Positions 50,443-59,452 of a DNA stretch of 64,000 bases are shown piece after piece. Position 1 is the stretch's first letter. The number at the start of each line of letters is the position of its first letter. Under the pieces are notes generated by a model that was given only the letters and a program-made list of their open reading frames with translations, was not told the DNA's origin and made no database searches. The translations under genes were made by a program, and so were the position numbers. Source of the DNA: Paenibacillus sp. FSL R5-0517 (GTDB taxonomy: Bacteria > Bacillota > Bacilli > Paenibacillales > Paenibacillaceae); contig NZ_CP150235.1 of the NCBI RefSeq assembly GCF_037974355.1, forward strand, positions 3,534,001 to 3,598,000, in the 5' to 3' direction.

Positions 50443-51866
50443 AGTATGCAACCCGGTTACTGCTGAATTATTTATTTTTCTCCGTGCTGTCCTTTGGCAT
50501 CATCATTTTTGCGGTGAACAAAGCAATCGATTACTACAGCTTCGTTACCATTGAGAAACAGATGATGGAGAAGGCGGATCTGTCCGAGCTGTCCTTCCGT
50601 GAGGTGTTGGCACAGCACAGGTCATCGTCAGGAGAGCCGCAGACGGAGGAAATCGTCAGACTTGCTCTGGAGAAGCTGAAAGCTTCAGGCAAGGAAGTAC
50701 GTATCTATGATAGCTCCAAGCAATTACTGGGCTTGGCTGTGGATGGCATCATCATTAATGATGGCAAACCGCTTATTTTCGACAAAAATATAGAGAAAGC
50801 ACTGAGCGGCAGTTATGCCTACACCGTCACGGAAGATCATCAGCTTTATTTTGCGACGCCCATTCAGAATCAATTCTACGAAAACGCTTATGTGTATGAA
50901 TTCGTGGATGACATTTCCTACTTTTATGCGATCATGAATCAAATCCGTTATATCCTGTTTGCAGGTGCAGGCGGTTTCATTGTGCTGATTACGTTATCCA
51001 GTCTGTGGATTGCACGCAATACAACCAAGCCGATTAAGATACTACTTGGCGCTGTGCAAAGCTTCTCCAGACAGGAGTTTCGGAGAGTTCATCTAAAACG
51101 GAAGGATGAGCTGGGCATGCTGGCAGATGGGCTGGATTCCATGGGGCGACAGCTTCATGATTACATTCAGTACCAGAAACAATTTGTCTCCAACGTATCT
51201 CACGAGTTAAAAACACCCTTGGCAGCCATTCGTGGTTTCTCTCAATACTTGGTTGAAGGAGAGACTGAGAACAAGGAGCTGCAAAAAATCTATGCTCATC
51301 TGTTGCAGGAATCAGATCGACTCACCCGCTTGATTAATGAACTGTTATTATTATCTCGATTCGATAAGGCGGGTTCTAATGATTTGGAAGCCCGGAAGAC
51401 GGAAATGAACGAACTGATTCAGCAAGTTGCAATGAATATGGGAGCCAAGGCTAAGGATAGAGGGATCGAGATCAGAGTTAGTCAGGCGGAGCAAGAACCG
51501 GAAGATGACGGTATGACAAGAGTGCAAGCCAACGTGAATCCAATGCTGATGTCCCATGCCATCGCCAATCTTGTGGACAATGCCATCAAATATTCAGGCA
51601 GTCCATCGCTGATCGAATTGAAGTTGGAACATACGCCAAGCGAGGTCGTTATACGGATACGTGATCAAGGCATAGGCATCGCGGGCGATGAGCTGGAGCG
51701 AGTGCAGGAACGCTTTTACCGAGCGAAAAATGCAAGTACAGCAAATGGGTCGGGTCTTGGACTTTCCATTTGCAAAGAGATTGTAGAGCGGTTTAATGGA
51801 TATATCGACATTGAAAGTCAACTGGGAAAAGGGACGACCGTTACAATTGTTTTGCCTCGTGCGTAG
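50439..51866 (+). CDS. Sensor histidine kinase (HisKA type), probable CTG start
   Basis: A 475-residue membrane kinase: TM1 about 7-24, extracellular region about 25-165, TM2 about 170-192, HAMP, HisKA with His255 in NVSHELKTPL, and HATPase_c with NLVDNAIKYS, DQGIGI and GSGLGLSI. In-frame sequence begins at a CTG overlapping the regulator stop (CTGA), 6 bases after GGAGGTGG, giving a normal N terminus (KYATRLLLNYLFFSVLSF). The next start, GTG 50484, would cut TM1 and has no ribosome site. Partner of the preceding regulator. Confidence 0.9.
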   Translation: MKYATRLLLNYLFFSVLSFGIIIFAVNKAIDYYSFVTIEKQMMEKADLSELSFREVLAQHRSSSGEPQTEEIVRLALEKLKASGKEVRIYDSSKQLLGLAVDGIIINDGKPLIFDKNIEKALSGSYAYTVTEDHQLYFATPIQNQFYENAYVYEFVDDISYFYAIMNQIRYILFAGAGGFIVLITLSSLWIARNTTKPIKILLGAVQSFSRQEFRRVHLKRKDELGMLADGLDSMGRQLHDYIQYQKQFVSNVSHELKTPLAAIRGFSQYLVEGETENKELQKIYAHLLQESDRLTRLINELLLLSRFDKAGSNDLEARKTEMNELIQQVAMNMGAKAKDRGIEIRVSQAEQEPEDDGMTRVQANVNPMLMSHAIANLVDNAIKYSGSPSLIELKLEHTPSEVVIRIRDQGIGIAGDELERVQERFYRAKNASTANGSGLGLSICKEIVERFNGYIDIESQLGKGTTVTIVLPRA

Positions 51867-51992
51867 CCCTGCATTTCAAACCCAAGCCTAAATAGGTAAC
51901 GTTACAAGATTGGTACATTTCTGTTATAAGACTAACAAATCTTTTATTTATAATCACTTCATAAGAACAAATCACACATTTATGGAGGGATC

Positions 51993-52697
51993 ATGATGAA
52001 ATTAACAAAGAAAGCTGCAAGTTTTATCGTACTAGGTGCGTTACTAACGGCGGCATTAACGGGCTGTCAATCCAGTGATGCTACATCTCCAGCAACCGGA
52101 CAGAACACAGCAAACGAACAGAACACAGGCGAAGGTACAACAAATGCTAATACGCCTGCTTCCGAAAGTACTGAAGAAAAGGGAACTGAAGCTATTAAGG
52201 AAGGTTCGATGGAGAAGGAAGGCAATGTGGTACTGAAGGAGCTTGCTTTTGTCTATAATGAGCATACCTTTGCGATTTCGGATACAGCGAATGAAGAACA
52301 GATGGAACAGATGCTGGGCAAACCGGATAACCTGAAATCTCATACGTACAGTGCTGACGATGGAACCAATATGGATAACTTAATCGGTTTTACGGAAAAA
52401 GTGTACACGTATCCCGGTCTGGAGATTAAAACCATCAGTATACCTGAGGGGAAACAAGACTCCATCTTTCATATCGAAATCACAGATCCTAAGTACGCCA
52501 CAGTGCGAAACATTCAAGCAGGGGATAGCCTCGATACACTCAAAAACGCCTACCCTGAGGGGAAACTCGTTGGTGATGGCGCTCCAGATGAGGAGGATGA
52601 CTTCCGTTACGAGCCGTCCAATTATGTGGATGTGATGTCATTTCATATCAAGGATGCCAAGGTCGAGAGCATTCAAATCTACAGTCTTCTGGACTAA
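51993..52697 (+). CDS. Lipoprotein of unknown function
   Basis: A 234-residue exported protein with lipobox TGC (Cys near residue 26) and a Ser/Thr/Asn/Glu-rich linker to about residue 80. The rest is a compact domain with two similar EEQMEQMLGKPDNLKS/GDSLDTLKNAYPEGKL segments, as in SH3-like or BLIP-type stability repeats. Function not recognised. It follows the two-component pair and may be its target. TGGAGGGA precedes the ATG. Confidence 0.75.
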   Translation: MMKLTKKAASFIVLGALLTAALTGCQSSDATSPATGQNTANEQNTGEGTTNANTPASESTEEKGTEAIKEGSMEKEGNVVLKELAFVYNEHTFAISDTANEEQMEQMLGKPDNLKSHTYSADDGTNMDNLIGFTEKVYTYPGLEIKTISIPEGKQDSIFHIEITDPKYATVRNIQAGDSLDTLKNAYPEGKLVGDGAPDEEDDFRYEPSNYVDVMSFHIKDAKVESIQIYSLLD

Positions 52698-52764
52698 TAA
52701 GTAGTGAGCAATGTTGGTAAGCCATTCATGCGATTCACCTTCAATATCTGAATAAAAATGAAAA

Positions 52765-52808
52765 GTTAACCCTCATACATCCTGAAAAGGAGCATTGAGG
52801 GTTAACTT
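52765..52808. terminator. Bidirectional terminator
   Basis: AGTTAACCCTCA and TGAGGGTTAACT form a 12-bp stem around a 20-base loop between convergent genes. Confidence 0.75.
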
Positions 52809-52821
52809 GGTTTTAGGACTT

Positions 52822-54138
52822 TTAAATTAAGCGCTGCTTGGGCAAATGCAGAATAACGTTGAATTGATCGCCATGAATTTCGATGTTGATCTCCCCGCCG
52901 TGCAGCTCAACGATGCTTTTCACAATGGACAGCCCTAGGCCAGAGCCTTCTGTCTGGCGGGATTCATCTGCTCTTTTGAAACGCTCGAACAACTCTTCCG
53001 CAGCAAAATCAATCTCATACGCAGCCGTATTTTGAATTTTGAATTGTACCTGATCATCAGACTCGTCCAAATAAATATAGATTCTGGTTCCTGGAAGCGA
53101 ATATTTCTGCGCGTTGCCAATTAAATTTTCGAATACACGCCAAATTTTATTGCCGTCCAAATGTGCATGGATGGGGAATTTCGCGATCCTCTCCCGAATC
53201 ACTGCCGACGCTTGTCCCATACCAGTGTTGGACTCGGCGATCGCCTGTGTCAATAATGTCGCGACATCGACGTATTCAATATCCAGCTCTACTGTACCGC
53301 TGGCCATCTTGGAGATTTCGAACAGGTCTTCAATCAACAGCTTCATCCGTAGCGCCTTCCGGTCCAGGGTTTCAATATAGGCTCGGGTAGTCTCCGTAGA
53401 CAGATCTTCTTTTTTTAATAAATCAACATAGTTGATAATAGAAGTAAGCGGGGTTTTCAAATCATGCGATACATTGGTAATCAGCTCTGTTTTTAACCGT
53501 TCACTCTTCATTTGATTCTCCAGCGCGCTTTGATACCCGGCTTTCATATTGTTAATATAGCCAGCAAGCTTGGATAGGGCATCCTTGCCGGTTACCTGAA
53601 TCGTATTCTGAATATTGCCTTCAGCAATTTCTTTGCTCCCGTTGATGATGGCGATAAAGCGTCCAAGCTTGGAAAGGATATACGGAACCAGGAACAGCAC
53701 ATACAGCAACACATAGAGTATGAGCAAGTCCTGTTCGTATACACCGTAATATGTGGCTGCCTGCCAAATACAAATGCCCGCTATCGGAGTTAGCAGAAAC
53801 ATCATGATGATGCCAAACGTTAATCTCCAGTTCTGCAAACTGGCTCTAAGACCGGTTCTCCAGCTATGAAAGTAATCCATCAGCAGGCTACCATGCCAGA
53901 AGGAACGTCCAGCTTGGGGTGCCTTAAAATAAAGAAACAACCTGCTTGCCAGTAAGCAAAGAATAATAAAGGCAAGCAGTGCCTGGATGTAACTTGAAGT
54001 TGAATAGCTAATACTCAACCCCGTGTATGAATACGAGTTTATAAGTATGAGGATCCATGAGATCGCGGCGACAATGATGACAATAAGGTCGATTGGAAGC
54101 TTCCGATCGGCTTTATTTTTTCTCGATTTTGTATCCAA
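52822..54138 (-). CDS. Sensor histidine kinase (HisKA type)
   Basis: A 438-residue membrane kinase with about four helices in the first 165 residues and little extracellular domain, so it may sense the membrane. HAMP-like region about 165-215, His225 in NVSHDLKTPLTSI, and HATPase_c with NLIGNAQKYS and GSGLGLSI. It overlaps the regulator gene by 26 bases and is its partner. The group resembles envelope-stress kinases of Bacillota. Confidence 0.9.
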   Translation of the reverse strand: MDTKSRKNKADRKLPIDLIVIIVAAISWILILINSYSYTGLSISYSTSSYIQALLAFIILCLLASRLFLYFKAPQAGRSFWHGSLLMDYFHSWRTGLRASLQNWRLTFGIIMMFLLTPIAGICIWQAATYYGVYEQDLLILYVLLYVLFLVPYILSKLGRFIAIINGSKEIAEGNIQNTIQVTGKDALSKLAGYINNMKAGYQSALENQMKSERLKTELITNVSHDLKTPLTSIINYVDLLKKEDLSTETTRAYIETLDRKALRMKLLIEDLFEISKMASGTVELDIEYVDVATLLTQAIAESNTGMGQASAVIRERIAKFPIHAHLDGNKIWRVFENLIGNAQKYSLPGTRIYIYLDESDDQVQFKIQNTAAYEIDFAAEELFERFKRADESRQTEGSGLGLSIVKSIVELHGGEINIEIHGDQFNVILHLPKQRLI

Positions 54139-54811
54139 TTCCCCATACCACCTTTAAATATTTTGGGTCTTTAGGGTTGATTTCAATTTTTTCACGGATG
54201 TTTCTTACATGTACGGCAACCGTATTCTCTGAAGTGAAGATCAGTTCATTCCACACGCGCTCATAAATCTCTTCAATGGAGAAAACTCTGCCTTTGTTCT
54301 CCATCAGCAGCTCCAGAATTTTGTATTCCTTCGGGGTTAATCTAACGTCCTCACCATCTATCTCAACAGTCTTCGAGCTTTTGTTCAGCACGAGTCCTCT
54401 TACTTGTATAAGCTCATCCCCGTTTGACTGAAAGGAACCTAAATTCGTAAACCGGCGCAGCTGAGATCGGACTCTGGCAATCAGCTCTAGAGGATTGAAC
54501 GGCTTCGTAATATAGTCATCAGCACCAACGTTGAGTCCTAAAATCTTGTCGCTATCTTCTGACTTGGCGGAAAGCATAATGATCGGTATATTTTTGTTTT
54601 CACGAATTTTAAATGTCGTTTTAATTCCATCGAGCTGCGGCATCATGTTGTCCATAATAATAAGATGAATGGTTTCTTGTTCAAGAATTTCCAGCGCCTC
54701 CAATCCGTTAGAGGCAGTGAATACATCCACATCTTCGCTTTTCAAATAAATAACGAGCGCTTCTCGAATTTCTGGTTCATCGTCTACAACAAGAATGTTA
54801 TTGATAGCCAT
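54113..54811 (-). CDS. OmpR-type response regulator
   Basis: A 232-residue regulator. REC has ILVVDDEPEI, Asp54 in IIMDNMMPQLDG and Lys in YITKPFNP. The winged HTH (about 130-230) ends with VVWGIGYKIEK, and contains the VanR-like RLTPKEYKIL. It lies between a phosphodiesterase-like gene (14-base overlap) and its kinase (26-base overlap), so all three are one operon. Confidence 0.93.
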   Translation of the reverse strand: MAINNILVVDDEPEIREALVIYLKSEDVDVFTASNGLEALEILEQETIHLIIMDNMMPQLDGIKTTFKIRENKNIPIIMLSAKSEDSDKILGLNVGADDYITKPFNPLELIARVRSQLRRFTNLGSFQSNGDELIQVRGLVLNKSSKTVEIDGEDVRLTPKEYKILELLMENKGRVFSIEEIYERVWNELIFTSENTVAVHVRNIREKIEINPKDPKYLKVVWGIGYKIEKK

Positions 54812-55706
54812 TATTTCTCACCTTCATCACGATATTTCTTATACTTGCTAATCCGGAACTCATGTATCCCGAAAATTCAACATGGCCGGGGGGAGCGTCT
54901 GCAAGCATCAGCTCCTCTGGTGATTCTTCCTGATCTGTGTAAAACCCATGTACCCCAAACCTGGACAGAATCTGCATAACCGGTCTGCTGTTCACCGTGT
55001 GAACATAACTTTTTACCCCAAACTTATTCAGTGCTGAAACTAAATTGGGGTTTAGATACACGCGGTATGCAGGCATGGCAACAGCTGTCAGTTGTTTGTC
55101 CCTTACGAATTCTACAATACTTTCGGCGGAGGCGCCAGTTTTGTAAAGTGAATATATTTTGTTTGGAAAGGGATGGATTCCCATAACCGTGTCATACATT
55201 TCCGGGCTGAAGATTTCAGGTATAACCCGGTGCTGAATTTGCGCTTTGCTGCCTGCTTTCGTGTCCACAATTAAGTCAAAATCAGGATATTGCTGCATCA
55301 GCTGCAGGATGTCCGGCAGGGTAAGAGGGTGGAATCTTCCCATAATAAGCGAGTTCGCAAACTGAAGCTTGGTTACGTTTCGTCCGCGATGAGCAGTCAA
55401 GCCGGGCTGTAGCTTCTGCGACCAATCATGTCTGGCTACAAGCTTCCCGTCCGTCGTCTGCACAAGATCAACCTCGAACAAACGGTACCCTCTATTGTAA
55501 TTGGTTATAAATGCCTCATAAGAATTGGTGTAGCTGGCACCGTCAACTCCACCGAATGCATGTGCAATAAGCCTGTTTTCCTGCCAGCCGCTGGCACCAG
55601 GTATAGAGTCCGGCTGATTCTGACTTGTCCTAACAAGCCCCCAGTTGCACCAGATCATTCCTGCCATAATGACTATGAGTAAGCTTAACATCATCGTTTT
55701 CTTCAT
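54798..55706 (-). CDS. Glycerophosphodiester phosphodiesterase-family exported protein
   Basis: A 302-residue protein with an N-terminal membrane anchor or signal (about 3-22), placing it outside the cell. The body matches the GDPD TIM barrel: IAHAFGG near residue 47, FEVDLVQTTDGKLVARHDWS and DLIVDTKAG. The Glu, Asp and second His of the metal site are present, but the usual HRG and ENT are HAF and TNS, as in a divergent subgroup. It may split glycerophosphodiesters, for example from teichoic acid or lipids. First gene of an operon with a regulator and kinase. Confidence 0.82.
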   Translation of the reverse strand: MKKTMMLSLLIVIMAGMIWCNWGLVRTSQNQPDSIPGASGWQENRLIAHAFGGVDGASYTNSYEAFITNYNRGYRLFEVDLVQTTDGKLVARHDWSQKLQPGLTAHRGRNVTKLQFANSLIMGRFHPLTLPDILQLMQQYPDFDLIVDTKAGSKAQIQHRVIPEIFSPEMYDTVMGIHPFPNKIYSLYKTGASAESIVEFVRDKQLTAVAMPAYRVYLNPNLVSALNKFGVKSYVHTVNSRPVMQILSRFGVHGFYTDQEESPEELMLADAPPGHVEFSGYMSSGLASIRNIVMKVRNNGYQ

Positions 55707-56081
55707 TCGTTCTGCTCCTTCGTTATCCCGATGTAAGTCATACTACAGGACGCAAATGAAGAAGGAGTGGTATAAAAACGAAGGAATTTATGAAGTTTGT
55801 ATACATTGAAATTCATATAAAAAGAACAAAGCGAAGGCTCGGAAACGGCAAGTTGATCCGCTGGTTTGAGACTGGCACTCAACAAATGCATGAGACGTTG
55901 TTGGATGTGTGGATTATAAACAGGGAGGGTGGAAGAGTGAACAAGTCGAGGACGTTTCTTTAAGTATGTATCGTGACGCAGCAGAAACAAAGGCGGAATG
56001 GTTCCCCCCTTGTTTCATTACTAGATTATGGACACAGGGTACATTATGCACTTAGAAATCTCCGGCAGTAGTTAGGCGCTG
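55707..56081. other. Gap with no supported gene
   Basis: A 95-codon minus-strand frame here (55703-55990) overlaps the start of the phosphodiesterase gene but has no recognisable composition or family. No RNA gene or repeat was seen. It should hold the promoter of the phosphodiesterase-regulator-kinase operon. Confidence 0.4.
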
Positions 56082-56315
56082 TCAGGACGGAATGTTGATA
56101 GCCGTTTGAATGTTTTTCAGGTCGAGCTGAATTTGCTCTGAAATATGGAAGGGATGATATAAGCCATGCTGTGCCATGTAATTTGATATCTTCTCATGAG
56201 AGTCTATCGCTTCATCGAGCTGTTTCATCAGAATTTGCTTGATTTCGGGAGTGGCACATTCGGTCACAGCCATGGCATAATTTCTGACTCCACTCTTGGC
56301 GTTAGGGAGAGTCAT
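56082..56315 (-). pseudogene. CotF-like spore coat protein, C-terminal fragment
   Basis: The 77-residue frame matches the C-terminal half of CotF-type coat proteins: SGVRNYAMAVTECATPEIKQ, EAIDSHEKISNYMAQHGLYH and LDLKNIQTAINIP. The usual N-terminal half is missing; similarity starts at about AKSGV near 56,300, just where a xylanase fragment begins on the other strand. No start signal is evident, so it is probably not functional. Confidence 0.75.
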
Positions 56316-57310
56316 CCGGTACAGCCAGCTTCCGTACCTTATGGGACCCCAAAAACCTCTATCTTCTGGTCGATGTACAAGATGCGAAAGTCGATAAGAA
56401 TGACCGCGTAGACATCTTTGTTGATTTTAATAATGGCAAGACCTCCTCCTACGAAGAAGATGACCGACATATTATGATTACACGTACAGGCAAATATCAG
56501 GGTAAAGATGTGCGTTCATCTCGTGTAAGAGAAACGAAAGGCGGGTATCAGGTAGAATTGTCCATTCCTTGGAGTCATATAAAGGTGAATTCTGGCTCTG
56601 AAATCGGCTTCGACATCCGTGTGACGGACGGCAGTGCAGGTGTAGAGCAACCGAATCAAGCACTGTATTGGAACGACCGCACACAATCTCAGGACACAGA
56701 TACCAGCAAATACGGCGTGATTCAACTTGACCCTATGCCAAAATCAGTAGAAGCTGTGCAAGCTCAAGTTCAGATTGACGGGCATAAAGAGGCGGTGTGG
56801 AATAAGGCCGTTCCTTTTGAAATAAAACGGTTGAATAAAGAGCCAGGCGCTGAGGCTGTGGCTCGTGCGCTGTGGTCAGATGAGTATCTGTATCTGCTGA
56901 TCGACGTTACAGACCCAAACATTATCACGGATAGTATTAATCCATGGGATCAGGATTCGGTTGAGATTTTCCTGGACGAAAATCACCAGCGCACACCGTA
57001 TTTCCAATATGATGACGCCCAATTCAGAGTCAGCGCAGACAACGTGGGAACCTTCGCAGGCAGCGCCTCGCCTGGACGGTTCACAAGTGCGGTGAAGAAA
57101 ACCAAAAAAGGCTATCTGGTCGAAGCCAGAATCAAGTTGCAGTCCCTGACACCCAAAGCAGGAGATGTGATCGGTTTCGAGCTTCAAATTAATGATAACC
57201 AGGGGGAGGGCAAGCAAAACGTAGCGAAGTGGAATGATACAACGAATGAAAGCTGGAGAAATACGTCCCAGTATGGCATTCTCTCTTTTGCAGGAAAAGA
57301 CAAACATTAA
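56306..57310 (+). pseudogene. C-terminal CBM9 modules of a truncated GH10-type xylanase
   Basis: An open stretch without a proper start begins TASFRTLWDPKNLYLLVDVQ and gives about 330 residues, with two successive CBM9 (sugar-binding) modules: residues up to about QYGVIQLDP, then AVWNKAVPFEIKR...QYGILSF. In Paenibacillus such paired CBM9 modules usually sit at the C terminus of large GH10 xylanases. The catalytic and signal parts are gone, cut at the junction with the CotF fragment. The first ATG at 56474 lies inside the module, so a functional protein is unlikely. Confidence 0.75.
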
Positions 57311-57337
57311 ATCTTCGTTAGGTATCACTGTATAGTC

Positions 57338-57385
57338 AGAACCCTCGTACTTGTGGAGAGAACGATCCATAGGTATGAGGGTTCT
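57338..57385 (+). terminator. Hairpin terminator after the xylanase fragment
   Basis: AGAACCCTCGTAC pairs with GTATGAGGGTTCT (one G-T pair) around a long loop, followed by TTTT. Confidence 0.6.
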
Positions 57386-57444
57386 TTTCGTGCAAACGAC
57401 AAGTCATATTAACAATTTGTTATCGAAGCTATGGTTTTATCATG

Positions 57445-57471
57445 TTGACTTGGAGGAAGCCAATCTATACT
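57445..57471 (+). promoter_or_regulatory. Candidate promoter of the permease operon
   Basis: TTGACT (57445-57450) and TATACT (57466-57471) are near-consensus boxes, but the spacer is only 15 bases, short of the preferred 17. It lies about 75 bases before the first permease. Confidence 0.3.
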
Positions 57472-57544
57472 TAAACCTACAGAGATCATACAGAACCTTG
57501 GCTGATGTCTCTGAAACCAATAGAGAAAGAGGGGGAGCACACGA

Positions 57545-58510
57545 ATGAGTAATGCAAAAGCCAATACACCGCCCCAAGCCGATGTGATTCGTCCGAGTCC
57601 CCGGCGTACCAAACGCAATAAAGGCTCCAGGCGAACGCTGGCACTGGATCTGATGTTATTGCCAGCAGTTATCCTGACGTTCATATTTGCGTACATACCG
57701 ATGGGTGGATTGGTCATTGCTTTTCAGGATTACAAGCCCTGGCTCGGGTTTGCCAAGTCTTCCTGGATTGGACTTGAGCATTTCCAATTCCTGTTCAGTA
57801 TGCCGGAGAATGTGAAGGTGATCTGGAACACCCTGATTATTGCGGGGTTGAAACTGATTGGAGGTCTGATTGCACCGCTGATCTTTGCCTTGCTCCTTAA
57901 CGAAGTACGAAAGGAAACCTTCAAGAAGAGTATACAAACGTTCGTTTATCTGCCGCACTTTCTGTCATGGGTCATTCTAGGCGGAATTTTGCTGGACATG
58001 CTTGCAACGAAAGGCATGATCAATCAGTTTCTTGGGGCGGTGTTTGGTATTGAACCGATCTTTTTCCTTGGGGATGGCACTTGGTTTAGAATCGTCGTTG
58101 TTACAAGTGATATCTGGAAGGAATTTGGGTTCGGTGCCATTATCTTTCTTGCCTCGCTGGCAGGCATTAATCCAGCACTGTACGAGGCAGCTGAGGTGGA
58201 CGGAGCAAGTCGCTGGCAGCAAACCTGGTCCATTACGATTCCGGCTCTCATTCCCATCATGATCGTGGTAGGAACGTTGTCCCTCGGGAATATCCTGAAC
58301 GGAGGATTCGATCAGATTTTCAATCTGTATAACCCGCTCGTTTACGATAAGGGTGATATCATCGACACCTTTGTATATCGGGTAGGTCTCATCGATGGCA
58401 AGTTTGGATTCTCGGCTGCAGTCGGACTTTTCAAATCGGTGGTTGGATTCGTGTTGATCGTGATTGCATACCGTGCAGCGTATAAATTTGCGAACTACCG
58501 TATTTTCTAG
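57545..58510 (+). CDS. CUT1 sugar ABC transporter permease (LplB type)
   Basis: A 321-residue membrane protein: hydrophilic Arg/Lys-rich N terminus (about 1-35), six helices, EAA loop YEAAEVDGASRWQQTWSITIPA. GAGGGGGAG precedes the ATG. With the next two genes it forms an importer; the regulator pair controlling it is probably the convergent one at 61,241-64,000. Confidence 0.92.
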   Translation: MSNAKANTPPQADVIRPSPRRTKRNKGSRRTLALDLMLLPAVILTFIFAYIPMGGLVIAFQDYKPWLGFAKSSWIGLEHFQFLFSMPENVKVIWNTLIIAGLKLIGGLIAPLIFALLLNEVRKETFKKSIQTFVYLPHFLSWVILGGILLDMLATKGMINQFLGAVFGIEPIFFLGDGTWFRIVVVTSDIWKEFGFGAIIFLASLAGINPALYEAAEVDGASRWQQTWSITIPALIPIMIVVGTLSLGNILNGGFDQIFNLYNPLVYDKGDIIDTFVYRVGLIDGKFGFSAAVGLFKSVVGFVLIVIAYRAAYKFANYRIF

Positions 58511-58527
58511 AAAGGAGACCTCACCTC

Positions 58528-59406
58528 ATGTATCACAAAACGAAGCCTTACAAAGTATTCACTGTGTTTAACTATACGTTCTTAATTTTATTATCACTAC
58601 TCTGTATAGTCCCGTTGATTCACATTCTCGCGGTCTCCTTCAGCGGTAAAGCAGCTGCCAATGCGAATCTGGTTGGACTCTTTCCGGTAGAATTTACGCT
58701 AGATGCTTATGAGAAAACATTGGCCAATGAGAACTTCCTTCGTTCCCTATGGATTGCTGTACAGCGAACTGTGCTGGGTACAATCCTGAGTATGGTTATT
58801 GTCACGTTAGCGGCCTACCCTTTATCTCGGGAGAATCGCAGCTTCAAGCGGCGTAACATCTACACCTGGTATTTTGTATTTACGATGTTGTTCAGCGGAG
58901 GATTAATTCCATTCTACATTCTTATCCAGAAACTCAATTTACTCAACACGATGTGGGTGCTTATTCTTCCCGGAGCGGTATCTGTCTGGAACATGATTCT
59001 TTTATTGAATTTCTTCCGCAACGTTCCCAAAGAGCTGGAGGAGGCTGCCTTCATCGATGGTGCGGGTTACTTTCGAACATTGATCTCTGTCTTTTTGCCC
59101 GTGTCGATGCCAGCCATCGCTACACTCTCCTTGTTCTCCATGGTAGGGCACTGGAATGCCTGGTTCGATGGGTTGATTTTCCTGACGGATCACGAAAAGT
59201 ATCCATTAGCCACTTTCCTCCAGACGATCATCGTACAGCAGGACTTCAGTAAAGTTTCCGTGCGGCCCGAAGACCTGGAGAACATCTCACAACGGACGAT
59301 CAAGGCCGCTCAGATATTCATTGGCATGGCACCGATTTTGTTTGTATACCCCTTACTGCAACGCTTTTTTGTTAAAGGGATTGTTCTTGGTGCTGTTAAA
59401 GAGTAA
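58528..59406 (+). CDS. CUT1 sugar ABC transporter permease (LplC type)
   Basis: A 292-residue membrane protein with six helices, EAA motif LEEAAFIDGAGYFRTLISV and C-terminal RFFVKGIVLGAVKE. It starts 17 bases after its partner behind AAAGGAGA. No ATPase gene accompanies it. Confidence 0.92.
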   Translation: MYHKTKPYKVFTVFNYTFLILLSLLCIVPLIHILAVSFSGKAAANANLVGLFPVEFTLDAYEKTLANENFLRSLWIAVQRTVLGTILSMVIVTLAAYPLSRENRSFKRRNIYTWYFVFTMLFSGGLIPFYILIQKLNLLNTMWVLILPGAVSVWNMILLLNFFRNVPKELEEAAFIDGAGYFRTLISVFLPVSMPAIATLSLFSMVGHWNAWFDGLIFLTDHEKYPLATFLQTIIVQQDFSKVSVRPEDLENISQRTIKAAQIFIGMAPILFVYPLLQRFFVKGIVLGAVKE

Positions 59407-59452
59407 GACGGATTCAGATCTAACCAATTTAGAATGATATGGGGGAGACAAG

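Noticed and set aside
55703..55990. 95-codon minus-strand frame overlapping the start of the GDPD-like gene
   Set aside because: No recognisable family, poor amino-acid texture and no convincing ribosome site; the overlap looks accidental.
57351..57548. 65-codon plus-strand frame before the permease operon
   Set aside because: It overlaps a terminator loop and the permease ribosome site; probably leader sequence.
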